From NCBI GenBank assembly GCA_902763885.1, contig CACWTU010000002.1, forward strand, positions 300,842 through 364,841: 64,000 nucleotides of DNA, read 5' to 3'. This document shows, one piece after another, positions 52,342 to 61,926 of this stretch (position 1 is the stretch's first letter; each line of letters opens with the position of its first letter). The stretch comes from an uncultured Bacteroidales bacterium (lineage in GTDB: Bacteria > Bacteroidota > Bacteroidia > Bacteroidales > Bacteroidaceae). The position numbers and the translations under genes were made by a program. The notes beneath the pieces were generated by a model, which saw nothing but the letters and a program-made list of their open reading frames with translations, had not been told where the DNA came from and made no database searches.

Positions 52342-54789
52342 GTGAAAGTACTTAAATTCGGTGGCTCGTCCGTTGGATCCAAGGAGAGCATCACCAACCT
52401 TAAGGAGATTGTTGAGTCACAACAGGATGATGTGATAGTAGTGGTTTCAGCTCTTGGCGGAATTACTGACAAGCTTATTGCTACAGCCCGTATGGCTGCA
52501 GGCGGTGACCGTCAGTATGAGACAGAGATGGAGGCCATGCTCACCCGTCATGAGAATATGATAAGTGACGTAATCATCCCGCAGCGCAGAGCCGCGGCGC
52601 TTGACGGCGTGCACGGTCTGTTTGGTGAACTTAAGGAGATCATGCAGGGGCTCTACCTTTTGCATGACCTGTCAGAGAAGACCATGGATATCATAGTAAG
52701 CTATGGCGAGCGTCTCTCTTCACAGATTGTTGCCCAGCTTATTGATGACATCAGGTTGTTTGATTCACGTGAATTCATAAAGACTGAACATAACACCCAT
52801 AACCACTCCATAGACAGTGACCTTACTTATCGTCTCATTCGTGAGACCTTCCAGCCCCTCTTCAAGAAGTCGGGTAAGGATAAGGTCAAGGCGCTTGCCC
52901 CCGGTTTCATATCCAGTGATGCCCAGACAGGTGAGATAACCAACCTGGGCCGCGGCGGCTCAGACTATACCGCATCACTCATTGCCGCTGCGCTCGATGC
53001 CAGCGTACTTGAGATATGGACCGATGTGGACGGATTCATGACGGCCGATCCCCGCGTGATATCCACTGCCTACACCATTGATGAGTTGAGTTACGTGGAG
53101 GCTATGGAGCTGTGCAACTTCGGAGCCAAGGTGGTCTATCCGCCCACCATTTATCCGGTTTGCCAGAAGAACATACCCATACTGATAAAGAATACATTCA
53201 ACCCCACGGCCCGCGGCACCGAGATCGTGAACGAACTCCCCGCCGGAACCAAGGCCATCAAGGGTATATCAAGCATAAGCGATACCGCTCTGATTACCAT
53301 GCGCGGCTTAGGTATGGTGGGCGTGATAGGTGTGAACTACCGCATATTCAAGACCTTGGCCGAGAACGGAATCAGCGTGTTCCTGGTATCGCAGGCATCG
53401 TCTGAGAACAGCACTTCTATCGGTGTGCGCAATGAGGATGCCGCTCCCGCCTGCGAACTGCTGAACCGTGAGTTCAGCAAGGAGATTGCGCTGGGTGCCA
53501 TATTCCCCATATCGGCCGAGATGGACCTGGCGACCATCGCCATTGTGGGTGAGAACATGAAACGCAGCCCCGGTATAGCCGGCAAGCTGTTCAGCGTGCT
53601 TGGCCGTAATGGCATCAACGTTATTGCATGCGCACAGGGTGCATCCGAGACCAACATATCGTTCGTGGTGCAGAAGAGCTCGCTGCGCAAATCGCTCAAC
53701 GTAATCCATGACTCGTTCTTCCTGTCAGAGTATCAGGTGCTCAACCTGTTCATCTGCGGTGTGGGCACAGTGGGTAACAGCCTGCTGGAGCAGATACGCG
53801 GCCAGCGCGAGAAACTGATGCAGGAACGCGGCCTCAAACTCAACGTGGTAGGTATTGCACGCGGCAGCAAGGCCCTGTTCTGCCGTGAGGGCATTGATTT
53901 GGAGAATTACCGCGAGCAGCTTGACAAGGCGCCGGCCAGCAACATACAGAAACTGCATGACGAGGTCATTGGCATGAACATATTCAATTCGGTATTTGTG
54001 GATTGCACCGCAAGTGCCGATGTGGCTGGTCTGTACAAGGATTTCCTGGATCATAACATATCGGTTGTGGCAGCCAACAAGATTGCCGCATCATCGGAGT
54101 ATGAGAACTACCTTGCCCTTAAGCAGACTGCCCGCCGTCGTGGTGTCAAGTATCTGTTTGAGACCAACGTGGGTGCAGGACTGCCTATCATAAACACCAT
54201 AAATGACCTGATAAACAGCGGTGACCGCATTCTCAAGATTGAGGCTGTGGTGAGCGGTACCCTGAACTTTATATTCAGCACCCTGAGTGCCGACTGCCCG
54301 CTGAGCGAGACCATACGCCTGGCCAAGGAGAAGGGATACAGCGAGCCCGATCCGCGCATTGACCTGTGCGGAAAGGATGTGCTGCGCAAGCTGGTCATTC
54401 TGGCGCGTGAGAGCGGTTACGCCATTGAGCAGAGCGATGTGGAGAGTTCACTCTTTATCCCGCAGGAGTTGTTTGACGGCACTATTGACGAGTTCTGGGC
54501 CAAGCTCCCGCAGTTGGATGCGGAGTTTGAGGCACGACGTGCACGTGTGGAGAAGGAGGGCAAGCGCATGCGTTTTGTTGCCAAGCTTGAGGGCGGCAAG
54601 GCAAGCATATCGCTGGCCGAGGTTGACAAGTACCATCCGTTCTATAACCTGCAGGGCAGCAACAACATAATACTGCTAACAACTGAGCGCTACAAGGAGT
54701 ATCCCATGATGATTCAGGGATACGGCGCAGGCGCCGCAGTAACCGCAGCAGGTGTATTTGCCGACATAATGAGTATTGCTAATATCTGA
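52342..54789 (+). CDS. thrA: Bifunctional aspartokinase / homoserine dehydrogenase I
   Basis: 815 residues from a GTG at 52342 (family-like start MKVLKFGGSSVGS); a TTG at 52324 opens the frame earlier. The aspartokinase domain (1-290: KFGGSSVGS, LGRGGSDYTASL, EIWTDVDGFMTADPR) is followed by paired ACT domains (about 310-455) for feedback by threonine, then homoserine dehydrogenase (about 465-815: FICGVGTVGNSLL, VAANKIA, GTLNFIFSTL, GYSEPDPRIDLCGKDV). It commits aspartate to Thr/Met synthesis. It leads the thrA-apgM-thrC operon. Confidence 0.97.
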   Translation: MKVLKFGGSSVGSKESITNLKEIVESQQDDVIVVVSALGGITDKLIATARMAAGGDRQYETEMEAMLTRHENMISDVIIPQRRAAALDGVHGLFGELKEIMQGLYLLHDLSEKTMDIIVSYGERLSSQIVAQLIDDIRLFDSREFIKTEHNTHNHSIDSDLTYRLIRETFQPLFKKSGKDKVKALAPGFISSDAQTGEITNLGRGGSDYTASLIAAALDASVLEIWTDVDGFMTADPRVISTAYTIDELSYVEAMELCNFGAKVVYPPTIYPVCQKNIPILIKNTFNPTARGTEIVNELPAGTKAIKGISSISDTALITMRGLGMVGVIGVNYRIFKTLAENGISVFLVSQASSENSTSIGVRNEDAAPACELLNREFSKEIALGAIFPISAEMDLATIAIVGENMKRSPGIAGKLFSVLGRNGINVIACAQGASETNISFVVQKSSLRKSLNVIHDSFFLSEYQVLNLFICGVGTVGNSLLEQIRGQREKLMQERGLKLNVVGIARGSKALFCREGIDLENYREQLDKAPASNIQKLHDEVIGMNIFNSVFVDCTASADVAGLYKDFLDHNISVVAANKIAASSEYENYLALKQTARRRGVKYLFETNVGAGLPIINTINDLINSGDRILKIEAVVSGTLNFIFSTLSADCPLSETIRLAKEKGYSEPDPRIDLCGKDVLRKLVILARESGYAIEQSDVESSLFIPQELFDGTIDEFWAKLPQLDAEFEARRARVEKEGKRMRFVAKLEGGKASISLAEVDKYHPFYNLQGSNNIILLTTERYKEYPMMIQGYGAGAAVTAAGVFADIMSIANI

Positions 54790-54799
54790 TTTTACAGCA

Positions 54800-55945
54800 A
54801 TGAAATACATTATCATACTTGGAGACGGAATGGCCGACTGGCCGGTAAAGGAGTTTGGCGGTAAGACCATACTTCAGAATGCCCGCAAGCCCTATATGGA
54901 CATGCTTGCCCGCAAAGGCCGCACAGGTATGCTCAAGACTGTCCCTGACGGATTCCACCCCGGCAGCGAGGTGGCCAACATGACCGTGATGGGCTATGAC
55001 GTAACAAAGTCATTCGAGGGCCGCGGTGTGCTTGAGGCCGCCAACATAGGCGTGGATATCAAGCCCGGCCAGATGGGCATGCGCTGCAACATAATCTGCA
55101 TAGAGAACGGACTTATCAAGAACCACTCGGCAGGTCATATCACCACCCCCATCCAGTACCGCCATCTGTTAGTGGTGGAGGGAGGCCGCAAGGAGCTTAT
55201 CTGCACTCCGCCGCATGATGTGCCGGGACAGCCGTTCAAGGATCTGATGATCAAGGCCACAACCCCAGAGGCACAGCCTACGGCAGATTTGCTCAATGAC
55301 CTGATACTGCGCTCACAGGATATCCTGTCCAAGCATCCGGTAAACCTTAAGCGTGTGGCAGAGGGTAAGGACCCCGCCAACAGCATCTGGCCCTGGTCAC
55401 CCGGTTACCGTCCTTCAATGCAGCCCATCAGTGAGCTCTATCCCAATGTACGCAGGAGTTCGGTGATATCGGCCGTAGATCTTATAAAGGGAATAGGCCA
55501 TTACGCCGGTATGAAAGTTATTGACGTGGAGGGCGCCACAGGTCTGTTTGATACCAATTATGAGGGCAAGGCACAGGCTGCCATTGATGCCCTTAAGACC
55601 GATGATTTTGTATATGTGCATGTTGAGGCCCCCGATGAGGCCGGCCATGAGGGCAACTTTACCCTCAAGAACCGCACCGTTGAGGATCTGGACAGCCGCC
55701 TGATAGGTCCCATCTACGAGGAGGTAAGCCGTTGGAATGAGCCGGTGGCCATTGCCGTACTGCCCGACCATCCTACGCCATGCGCACACCGCACGCACAC
55801 ATCGGACCCTATTCCGTTCCTTATCTATGCCCCGGGACTGGAGGCTGACGGCGTTACTGCTTTTGACGAGGAGAGTTGCAAGCAGGGCGGCTACGGCAAC
55901 ATTGAGGGCACAGAATTCACTAAGATTTTCCTATCACTACGATGA
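54800..55945 (+). CDS. apgM: Cofactor-independent phosphoglycerate mutase, ApgM type
   Basis: 381 residues from the ATG at 54800, which has the family start MKYIIILGDGMADWP (an upstream ATG at 54776 would overlap thrA). Features: HPGSEVANMTVMGYD, YVHVEAPDEAGHEGN and LPDHPTPCAHRTHTSDPIPF, the metal ligands of the alkaline-phosphatase superfamily. The product interconverts 2- and 3-phosphoglycerate, though members beside thr genes have also been considered homoserine kinase-like. No separate thrB is seen here, so that role is possible. Confidence 0.93.
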   Translation: MKYIIILGDGMADWPVKEFGGKTILQNARKPYMDMLARKGRTGMLKTVPDGFHPGSEVANMTVMGYDVTKSFEGRGVLEAANIGVDIKPGQMGMRCNIICIENGLIKNHSAGHITTPIQYRHLLVVEGGRKELICTPPHDVPGQPFKDLMIKATTPEAQPTADLLNDLILRSQDILSKHPVNLKRVAEGKDPANSIWPWSPGYRPSMQPISELYPNVRRSSVISAVDLIKGIGHYAGMKVIDVEGATGLFDTNYEGKAQAAIDALKTDDFVYVHVEAPDEAGHEGNFTLKNRTVEDLDSRLIGPIYEEVSRWNEPVAIAVLPDHPTPCAHRTHTSDPIPFLIYAPGLEADGVTAFDEESCKQGGYGNIEGTEFTKIFLSLR

Positions 55946-57246
55946 AATACTACAGCACAAACCATAAGTCAAGTGACGTGACCCTGCGTGATGCGGTGGT
56001 TCGCGGACTTGCCCCTGACCGCGGTCTTTACATGCCGGAGCGTCTTAACAAACTGAGCAAGGAGTTCTTTGAGGGCATCGATAAGATGACGTTTCAGGAG
56101 ATGTCATTTGAGGTAGCCAAGGCATTTTTCGGTGAGGATATCCCGGCCGATGACCTTAAACGTATTGTCTATGATACTCTGGCTTTTGAGACTCCCGTTG
56201 TCAAGGTTGATGACAACATCTACTCGCTGGAGCTGTTCCACGGTCCCACACTTGCCTTCAAGGATGTAGGCGCCCGATTCATGGCCCGCCTGCTGGGTTA
56301 CTTCAACAAGGAGGAGAAACAGCTGGTCAATGTGCTGGTGGCTACATCTGGCGATACCGGAAGCGCTGTTGCCAACGGATTCCTGGGCGTGGAGGGCGTA
56401 CACGTGTATGTGCTCTATCCCAAAGGCAAGGTAAGCCCCATCCAGGAGTGCCAGTTCACTACACTGGGACAGAATATTACCGCAGTTGAGGTGGATGGCG
56501 TGTTTGATGACTGCCAGGCTCTGGTCAAGAACGCCTTTATGGATGCAGAACTCAACCAGCGCATGAAACTGACATCGGCCAACTCAATCAATGTGGCACG
56601 GTTCCTGCCGCAGGCATTCTACTACTTCAATGCCTACGCACAGATGAAGGCAATGGGTAAGGCCGATAACCTGGTCATCTGCGTGCCCAGCGGTAACTTC
56701 GGCAATATCACGGCCGGTCTGTTCGGCTGGTTCATGGGACTGCCCGTAAAGCGTTTCATTGCCGCCAATAACGCTAACGACATATTCTACAATTATCTTA
56801 AGACCGGAGTATATAGCCCCAAACCGTCGGTCCAGACACTGGCCAATGCGATGGATGTGGGTGATCCCAGCAATTTTGCGCGTGTGCTTGCCCTTTACGG
56901 CGGCTCACACAAGGATATTGCAGGCCACATTAGCGGTGCAACCTACACTGATGACCAGATCAAGGAGACCCTTAAGGAGTGCTTTGAGCGTACCGGTTAC
57001 CTGCTTGACCCGCACGGAACATGCGGCTACCGCGCCCTGCGTGAGCAGTTGCAGCCCGGTGAGTACGGCGTGTTCTTAGAGACCGCGCATCCGGCTAAGT
57101 TCAAGGAGAAGGTCGATGCCATCACCGGCGGTGACGTTGAGATTCCCGCCCGCCTGCAGGCCTTCATGAAGGGCACCAAGCAGAGTGTGGAGATTAGCAA
57201 GGACTACGCTGACTTCCGTCAGTTCCTGTTTAACGAATCAAAGTAA
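55942..57246 (+). CDS. thrC: Threonine synthase
   Basis: 434 residues, fold-type II PLP enzyme. It has LFHGPTLAFKDVGARFM with the PLP Lys, VATSGDTGSAVANGF, and VCVPSGNFGNITAGL-type (CVPSGNFGN) phosphate-binding loop. It converts O-phosphohomoserine to threonine. The start overlaps apgM by ATGA. With thrA and apgM it forms the threonine operon. Confidence 0.97.
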   Translation: MKYYSTNHKSSDVTLRDAVVRGLAPDRGLYMPERLNKLSKEFFEGIDKMTFQEMSFEVAKAFFGEDIPADDLKRIVYDTLAFETPVVKVDDNIYSLELFHGPTLAFKDVGARFMARLLGYFNKEEKQLVNVLVATSGDTGSAVANGFLGVEGVHVYVLYPKGKVSPIQECQFTTLGQNITAVEVDGVFDDCQALVKNAFMDAELNQRMKLTSANSINVARFLPQAFYYFNAYAQMKAMGKADNLVICVPSGNFGNITAGLFGWFMGLPVKRFIAANNANDIFYNYLKTGVYSPKPSVQTLANAMDVGDPSNFARVLALYGGSHKDIAGHISGATYTDDQIKETLKECFERTGYLLDPHGTCGYRALREQLQPGEYGVFLETAHPAKFKEKVDAITGGDVEIPARLQAFMKGTKQSVEISKDYADFRQFLFNESK

Positions 57247-57249
57247 GCA

Positions 57250-57954
57250 ATGGCTTGGCAGCAACTCAACTTGAACAATCTTGATATTCCTTTAAAGGAG
57301 ATCTATTCCTTTATGGGGTACAAGGACAGCGAGCCTGATGAACAGACCCGCACGACTGTTGAGTACCTGCTGCGCGAGAGCGCCCAGTTCCTGCGCCCTC
57401 AGTTCAAGTATGTGCTGGTGGACGGCAGTCTGGACCTGGAAAACAATAAACTTACACTGATAGGGCAGGGAGGCCCCGTGACCTTTGATGCCGGCAGGAT
57501 AATATGCCGCCAGCTGCGCGGAGCACAGCGCTACGCCGTATTTGTGGCAACGGTAGGCAACGGCTATTTCCAGTGGACCGATGCCGTAAAACGCCGTGAT
57601 GACATGTTCCAGACCTACGCTATGGACTGCGTGGGCAGCCAGATCGTTGAGAGCGTGGCCGATTACATGGAGACCGTTCTGCAGGCTGAGATAGATCCCG
57701 CCGGGTTCAAGCGCACCAATCGGTTCAGCCCCGGATACTGCGGCTGGCACGTATCGGCACAGCCGGCACTTTTCAGCCTGTTCGGCGAACCGCGTCCCTG
57801 TGGCATAGAACTCACGGAGTCCTGCCTCATGCTGCCCATGAAATCCGTTAGCGGCATAATAGGAATAGGGCCCGATGTCCGCTACCTGCCATACACATGT
57901 GGTATCTGTGACAAGAAAGACTGCTATAAGAGAAGAATGAAAAATGCAACTTGA
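57250..57954 (+). CDS. MetH activation-domain protein (stand-alone)
   Basis: A 234-residue protein that matches the AdoMet-binding activation domain of cobalamin-dependent methionine synthase: RFSPGYCGWHVSAQPALFSL, CGIELTESCLMLPMKSVSGI and LPYTCGICDKKDC. Stand-alone versions reactivate a MetH that lacks this domain, or act with other corrinoid methyltransferases. It begins three bases after thrC, tying methionine synthesis to the homoserine branch. The final Cys cluster is characteristic. Confidence 0.88.
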   Translation: MAWQQLNLNNLDIPLKEIYSFMGYKDSEPDEQTRTTVEYLLRESAQFLRPQFKYVLVDGSLDLENNKLTLIGQGGPVTFDAGRIICRQLRGAQRYAVFVATVGNGYFQWTDAVKRRDDMFQTYAMDCVGSQIVESVADYMETVLQAEIDPAGFKRTNRFSPGYCGWHVSAQPALFSLFGEPRPCGIELTESCLMLPMKSVSGIIGIGPDVRYLPYTCGICDKKDCYKRRMKNAT

Positions 57955-58000
57955 TTATTTGAAAATATCATACAGAAAACTACTCATCTGAGGACGCAAA

Positions 58001-58024
58001 GTTAAACGACCCCTTTGCGTCGTT
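58001..58024. repeat. Family C repeat, left copy
   Basis: GTTAAACGACCCCTTTGCGTC (58001-58021) is identical to 60220-60240 beyond the BASS gene. It contains the MFS stop codon (58002-58004) and encodes that protein's last residues. Confidence 0.85.
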
Positions 58025-59189
58025 TTCGTTTAATCAGGAGCAGGCAGGTCACCAGGATTACGGGGAATATTGAAGCTGCCAGCAGACCACTCTGGATATC
58101 GTCACCACCGGATTTGGTGCATATTCCTACAAGTGAGGGGCCGAAAGTGCCGCCTACATCGCCAGCAAGTGCAAGCAGTGCAAACAGTGCCGTACCGCCG
58201 CCGGGCATACTGGCCGATGTAAGGCTGATGGAGCCGGGCCACATGATGGCAACAGCCAGACCGCTTATCATACAGCCTGCCAGGCTTACGATGGGATTGC
58301 TTGAAAGTGATGCCACCAGATATGCCGCAAAGCAGAGAACTCCGGCCCATGTCATATAGGCCCTCAGGTCCATGTTCTGCCCTTTCTTGCCGTACCAGAA
58401 CCTTCCTATACCCATAAAAAACGCAAATCCGCAAGGTCCGGCCAGATCTCCTACGGCTTTGTCAACGCCCAGCGATGCCTCGGCAAAGGCCGATGTCCAC
58501 TGAGCCATGGAACTCTCGGAGGCTCCCACAGCCACCATCAGTATCAGGAACAGCCAGAATCCCTTGTTCCTGAGCAGTTGTGACATGCTCATGCCATCGG
58601 ACCCCTGTACTATAGGCTCAATGGGACATGTGGCAAAATTGATTATGTTATAGAGCGGAATAAGTGCCCACAGACATGCCAGAATACGCCAGTTCTCCAG
58701 CCCGAAAAGCGCAAAGAACAGGGTGGAACCTAAAATGACTCCCATCGTTCCCCAGCAATAGAAAGAGTGCAGCAGACTCATCATACCCTCCTTGTTGGGG
58801 AACGGGCAGGCCTCGATTATGGGACTGCACAGCACCTCAATGAGTCCGCTTCCCACCGCATAGACGCATACACTGATGAGAATACCCACCATGGGACTTG
58901 AAAACAACCCGGGCAGGAATGCCAGGCCAACCAGTCCCAGGGCCGATGTCACCTCCGAAACAATGATGCTCCTGCGGTAGTCGATTTTCCTGAATTTGGC
59001 GCACAGGAAATCGGTAACCAGCTGTACGGCATAGAAAACCGTAGGAATGAGCGCCATGGTTGCGATAGGGATGTCATACTCCCTATGGAACACCAGGAAC
59101 AGCAGCGGAGTGAAGTTGGCTACTATGGCCTGAGTTACAAATCCTAAATAACAGGCCAGTTTGGTCTTGCTGTAATCCTTTTGAGTCAT
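58002..59189 (-). CDS. MFS transporter
   Basis: 395 residues with about 12 hydrophobic segments. The N-terminus MTQKDYSKTKLACYLGFVTQ and the loop FLCAKFRKIDYRRSI between helices 2 and 3 (MFS motif A region) support the family. Pfam-level type resembles sugar or fucose permease-like MFS; substrate unknown. The last residues (RRKGVV) are encoded by the family C repeat, so the natural C-terminus may have been replaced. It overlaps the upstream BASS gene by ATGA. Confidence 0.88.
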   Translation of the reverse strand: MTQKDYSKTKLACYLGFVTQAIVANFTPLLFLVFHREYDIPIATMALIPTVFYAVQLVTDFLCAKFRKIDYRRSIIVSEVTSALGLVGLAFLPGLFSSPMVGILISVCVYAVGSGLIEVLCSPIIEACPFPNKEGMMSLLHSFYCWGTMGVILGSTLFFALFGLENWRILACLWALIPLYNIINFATCPIEPIVQGSDGMSMSQLLRNKGFWLFLILMVAVGASESSMAQWTSAFAEASLGVDKAVGDLAGPCGFAFFMGIGRFWYGKKGQNMDLRAYMTWAGVLCFAAYLVASLSSNPIVSLAGCMISGLAVAIMWPGSISLTSASMPGGGTALFALLALAGDVGGTFGPSLVGICTKSGGDDIQSGLLAASIFPVILVTCLLLIKRKRRKGVV

Positions 59190-60088
59190 TTCCTGAAAAT
59201 ATATGCTACGATTGCGCCGCTTATGTTATGCCAGACACTGAAAATGGCGCCGGGTATGGTGGCCAGGGGATAGGCGGCAAAATGCAGGGTGGCAAGTGAT
59301 GACGCAAGACCTGAGTTCTGCATGCCCACCTCAATCGATATGGCACGTTTCTTGGGCTCGGACAGTCTGAGTAACCTGCCTAAAAAGTAGCCCAGGCCCA
59401 GTCCGCATATATTGTGGAGCATCACCACAAGCACTATTATCATTCCTCCTGCCAGCAGTTTATCGGCATTGGCCGCAATTACTATTGCAACTATAAATGC
59501 AATGGTCACCGATGAGAATGCGGGCAGATAATCTACGGTCTTATCGGTAAACTTAGGCCACATACTCTTTATTATGAGGCCGATGACAATAGGCAGAATC
59601 ACCACCCAGAGTATGCTCAGCAGCATGCCAAGCACATTTACCTGGACGCTATGACCTGCAAGCGCCCATGTAAGCACCGGGGTAAGGAACGGGGCCAGTA
59701 TGGTGGATACGCCGGTCATGCCTACCGACAGGGCCAGATCGCCTTTGGCCAGATAGGTGATTACGTTCGATGCCGTACCGCCCGGGCAGCATCCCACCAG
59801 CACAACGCCCAATGCCAGTGCATCATCGAGCCTGACCCATGCCAGCAGGGGCATGATGGTGAATTGGGCAAGACAGCCTATGATGATATCCTTGGGACGG
59901 CTGAACACAACCTTGAAATCCTCCAGGTTGAGCGTGAGCCCCATACCGAACATCACAACGCCCAGCAGGTAGTTGATAACCTTGGGGCGTATCCTTGAAA
60001 GCGCATCGGGAAATATGAACGCCAGCACTGCCGCTGCAAATACCAGCACACCCATGTACTTGGATACAAACTGACAGATTCTTTTCAT
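59186..60088 (-). CDS. BASS-family sodium symporter
   Basis: 300 residues from the ATG at 60088 (a TTG lies two codons upstream). About nine or ten hydrophobic segments. The family signature appears as VLVGCCPGGTASNVITYLAK, with SIEVGMQNSGLASSLA in the second half, the paired Na+-binding crossover motifs. It takes up bile acids, pantoate or keto acids; the substrate is not determinable. It is coupled to the MFS gene, and the pair sits between family C repeats. Confidence 0.92.
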   Translation of the reverse strand: MKRICQFVSKYMGVLVFAAAVLAFIFPDALSRIRPKVINYLLGVVMFGMGLTLNLEDFKVVFSRPKDIIIGCLAQFTIMPLLAWVRLDDALALGVVLVGCCPGGTASNVITYLAKGDLALSVGMTGVSTILAPFLTPVLTWALAGHSVQVNVLGMLLSILWVVILPIVIGLIIKSMWPKFTDKTVDYLPAFSSVTIAFIVAIVIAANADKLLAGGMIIVLVVMLHNICGLGLGYFLGRLLRLSEPKKRAISIEVGMQNSGLASSLATLHFAAYPLATIPGAIFSVWHNISGAIVAYIFRK

Positions 60089-60105
60089 AAACAATTACCG
60101 ACGTG

Positions 60106-60251
60106 CAAAGGTATAAAAAACGACGCAAAGGGGTATTTCTTTTAGTCGCTTCGCTTTGTAAAAGCGTCCCTTCGGGCCGAGCGCGTTTTGCGTCGTTTGA
60201 CGCATTGTTATGACGCATTGTTAAACGACCCCTTTGCGTCACCCCTTTGCG
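60106..60251. repeat. Family C repeat cluster, right side
   Basis: ACGACGCAAAGGGGT (60120-60134) is the inverse of the left copy. Then comes a hairpin-rich stretch, two TGACGCATTGTTA units (about 60208-60222), the direct repeat GTTAAACGACCCCTTTGCGTC (60220-60240), and a further ACCCCTTTGCGTCA. A minus-strand -7 box TACCTTTG (60106-60113) for the BASS gene lies at its left edge. Confidence 0.8.
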
Positions 60252-60413
60252 TCACAACGAGTTGTAGATTTGGTCGGTGACGGGCTCAAATGTCACATTG
60301 TTGATACCGCCCTCCATCGGAGCCAGATAACTGTTGCCCGAAAAATACTGCGCGTATGCGGTATTGGGATCACCCTTGGGCCAAACCGAAAAATCAACTG
60401 TTTTCACTGTCAT
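60252..60413 (-). pseudogene. Cupin-protein remnant with internal deletion
   Basis: A 53-residue frame from the ATG at 60411-60413. It begins like small cupin-domain proteins (FSVWPKGDPNTAYAQYFSG, then YLAP, NVTFEP) and then jumps to VTDQIYNSL, which resembles the C-terminal end of the same family. The His-rich metal-binding core between them is absent, so the gene has lost its centre in frame. Family C repeats begin at its stop codon. It lies next to the alpha/beta hydrolase, a common partner of such cupins. Confidence 0.7.
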
Positions 60414-60449
60414 TGAATACTAAGAGTCCGATATTCAATAATTTGGCTC

Positions 60450-61541
60450 TCATTTCAGATTGGCTTTAAAGAATGATTCAATCTTGTCATAGGGGATTAC
60501 GCCGGCTACATCATCGTAAAGGTCCACGTGCGATGCGCCTGGGATGATCATGAGCTCCTTGTTTCCCTCTACGGCCGATACACCCTCCACGTGCCTGCCG
60601 GTCATGCGCTCAAAGGCATACTCCGAGAAGTAACGTGAGTGGGCCTTCTCACCGTGGATGAGCAGCACCGGATTCTCAATCTCCTGAGCCCATGCCAGCA
60701 GAGGCTGGTTCATGAAACTCTGGCAGCCTATAACGTTCCAGCCGTCGTTGGAGTTGCCGCTGCGCTTGTGGTAACCGCGCGGAGTCTTGTAGTATGCGTG
60801 GTAATCCTTTACAAACCAGGGCGCATCGTTGGGTAGGGGGTCAATAACACCGCCTGCGCGCTTGTAAGTGCCTGACTTGTAATCCTCTGTGCGCTGTGCC
60901 GCAATGGCCTTGCGCTTTTCCATACGCTGTGCGGGGGTGTCCTCGCTGGCAAAATAGCCCTCAACGTTCACCTTGCTCATATCGTACATAGTGGATGCCA
61001 CGGTAGCCTTGATGCGCGGATCAAGTGCTGCTGCATTCACGCCCATACCTCCAAATCCGCATATACCGATTATGCCGATTCGCTCGGGGTCAACGTTATC
61101 CTGAACGGACAGGAAATCAACCGCTGCCAGAAAATCCTCGGTGTTGATATCGGGCGATGCCATACGGCGGGGCTCGCCGCCGCTCTCACCGGTAAACGAG
61201 GGGTCAAAGGCAATAGTCAGGAATCCACGCTCGGCCATGTGCTGTGCGTACAAACCGCTTGACTGCTCCTTAACGGCACCGAACGGGCCGGTTACGGCAA
61301 TCGCTGCCAGCTTGCCCTTGGCATTCTTGGGTGTGTACATATCGGCCGCCAGCTCAATGCCGTAACGGTTGCGGAAAGTAACCTTCCTGTGGTCAACCTT
61401 ATCACTCTTGGGAAACGTCTTGTCCCACTCCTGTGTCAATTGCAGTGTAGTCATATTATTGTCAGTTTTTGTTTGTCCGTTACCAGTGCAGCCCGTGAGC
61501 ATTAAGCCCAATAATGCTGCTGCAAATATAATCTTGTTCAT
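60450..61541 (-). CDS. Alpha/beta-hydrolase lipoprotein with Cys-type nucleophile elbow
   Basis: 363 residues from the ATG at 61541 (an upstream in-frame start at 61580 gives no signal). Lipobox LMLTGCTG. The hydrolase core has LAAIAVTGPFGAVKEQ, FDPSFTGESGGEPR and RIGIIGICGFGGMG, where the elbow carries Cys in place of Ser, as in dienelactone-hydrolase-like families. A late Asp (VLLIHGEKAH region) and His (IPGASHVDLYDD) complete the likely triad. It is probably a periplasmic or surface hydrolase; substrate unknown. Confidence 0.82.
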   Translation of the reverse strand: MNKIIFAAALLGLMLTGCTGNGQTKTDNNMTTLQLTQEWDKTFPKSDKVDHRKVTFRNRYGIELAADMYTPKNAKGKLAAIAVTGPFGAVKEQSSGLYAQHMAERGFLTIAFDPSFTGESGGEPRRMASPDINTEDFLAAVDFLSVQDNVDPERIGIIGICGFGGMGVNAAALDPRIKATVASTMYDMSKVNVEGYFASEDTPAQRMEKRKAIAAQRTEDYKSGTYKRAGGVIDPLPNDAPWFVKDYHAYYKTPRGYHKRSGNSNDGWNVIGCQSFMNQPLLAWAQEIENPVLLIHGEKAHSRYFSEYAFERMTGRHVEGVSAVEGNKELMIIPGASHVDLYDDVAGVIPYDKIESFFKANLK

Positions 61542-61812
61542 AAAGCTTAAATTACCAATGCAAAAGTAGACGGTTTGCACGTATGTATCTTACCGATTTT
61601 GGCTGAATAACTACCAATTTCGCAGATAATTGAATGTTTATATTGAAATTCCTACCTTAACCGGCATTTTGAAGAATATACATTTGTTGATTTGTAGTTA
61701 AAGATTACTGAAAGGCAAATATTTTTGCTTCCATGCTCATATTTTAAGCAAAACATTATGATTTCTGCTAAAAAATTGCTATCTATGTAGTCAGTATATA
61801 ATCGTGTAAAAC
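61542..61812. other. A/T-rich intergenic spacer at the island boundary
   Basis: No gene or strong repeat seen. Composition becomes much more A/T-rich than the preceding core genes, consistent with the start of an acquired segment. Confidence 0.4.
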
Positions 61813-61926
61813 ATGGAGGGTAAAATCAAAACCGCGATACTCCAGAGCGAGGCACGAGTTGCAAAGGGTGTTTGTGGAAATTGGCAGGAAATAAAAAGTA
61901 ATACGAAGATTCAATGGCAAAAATAA
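61813..61926 (+). CDS. Possible 37-residue leader ORF before the KilA-N gene
   Basis: Starts MEGKIKTAILQSEARVAKG, follows an ACATGGAGGG context and overlaps the KilA-N start by 13 bases in another frame. It could be a coupling leader peptide; evidence is only position and lack of stops. Confidence 0.2.
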   Translation: MEGKIKTAILQSEARVAKGVCGNWQEIKSNTKIQWQK

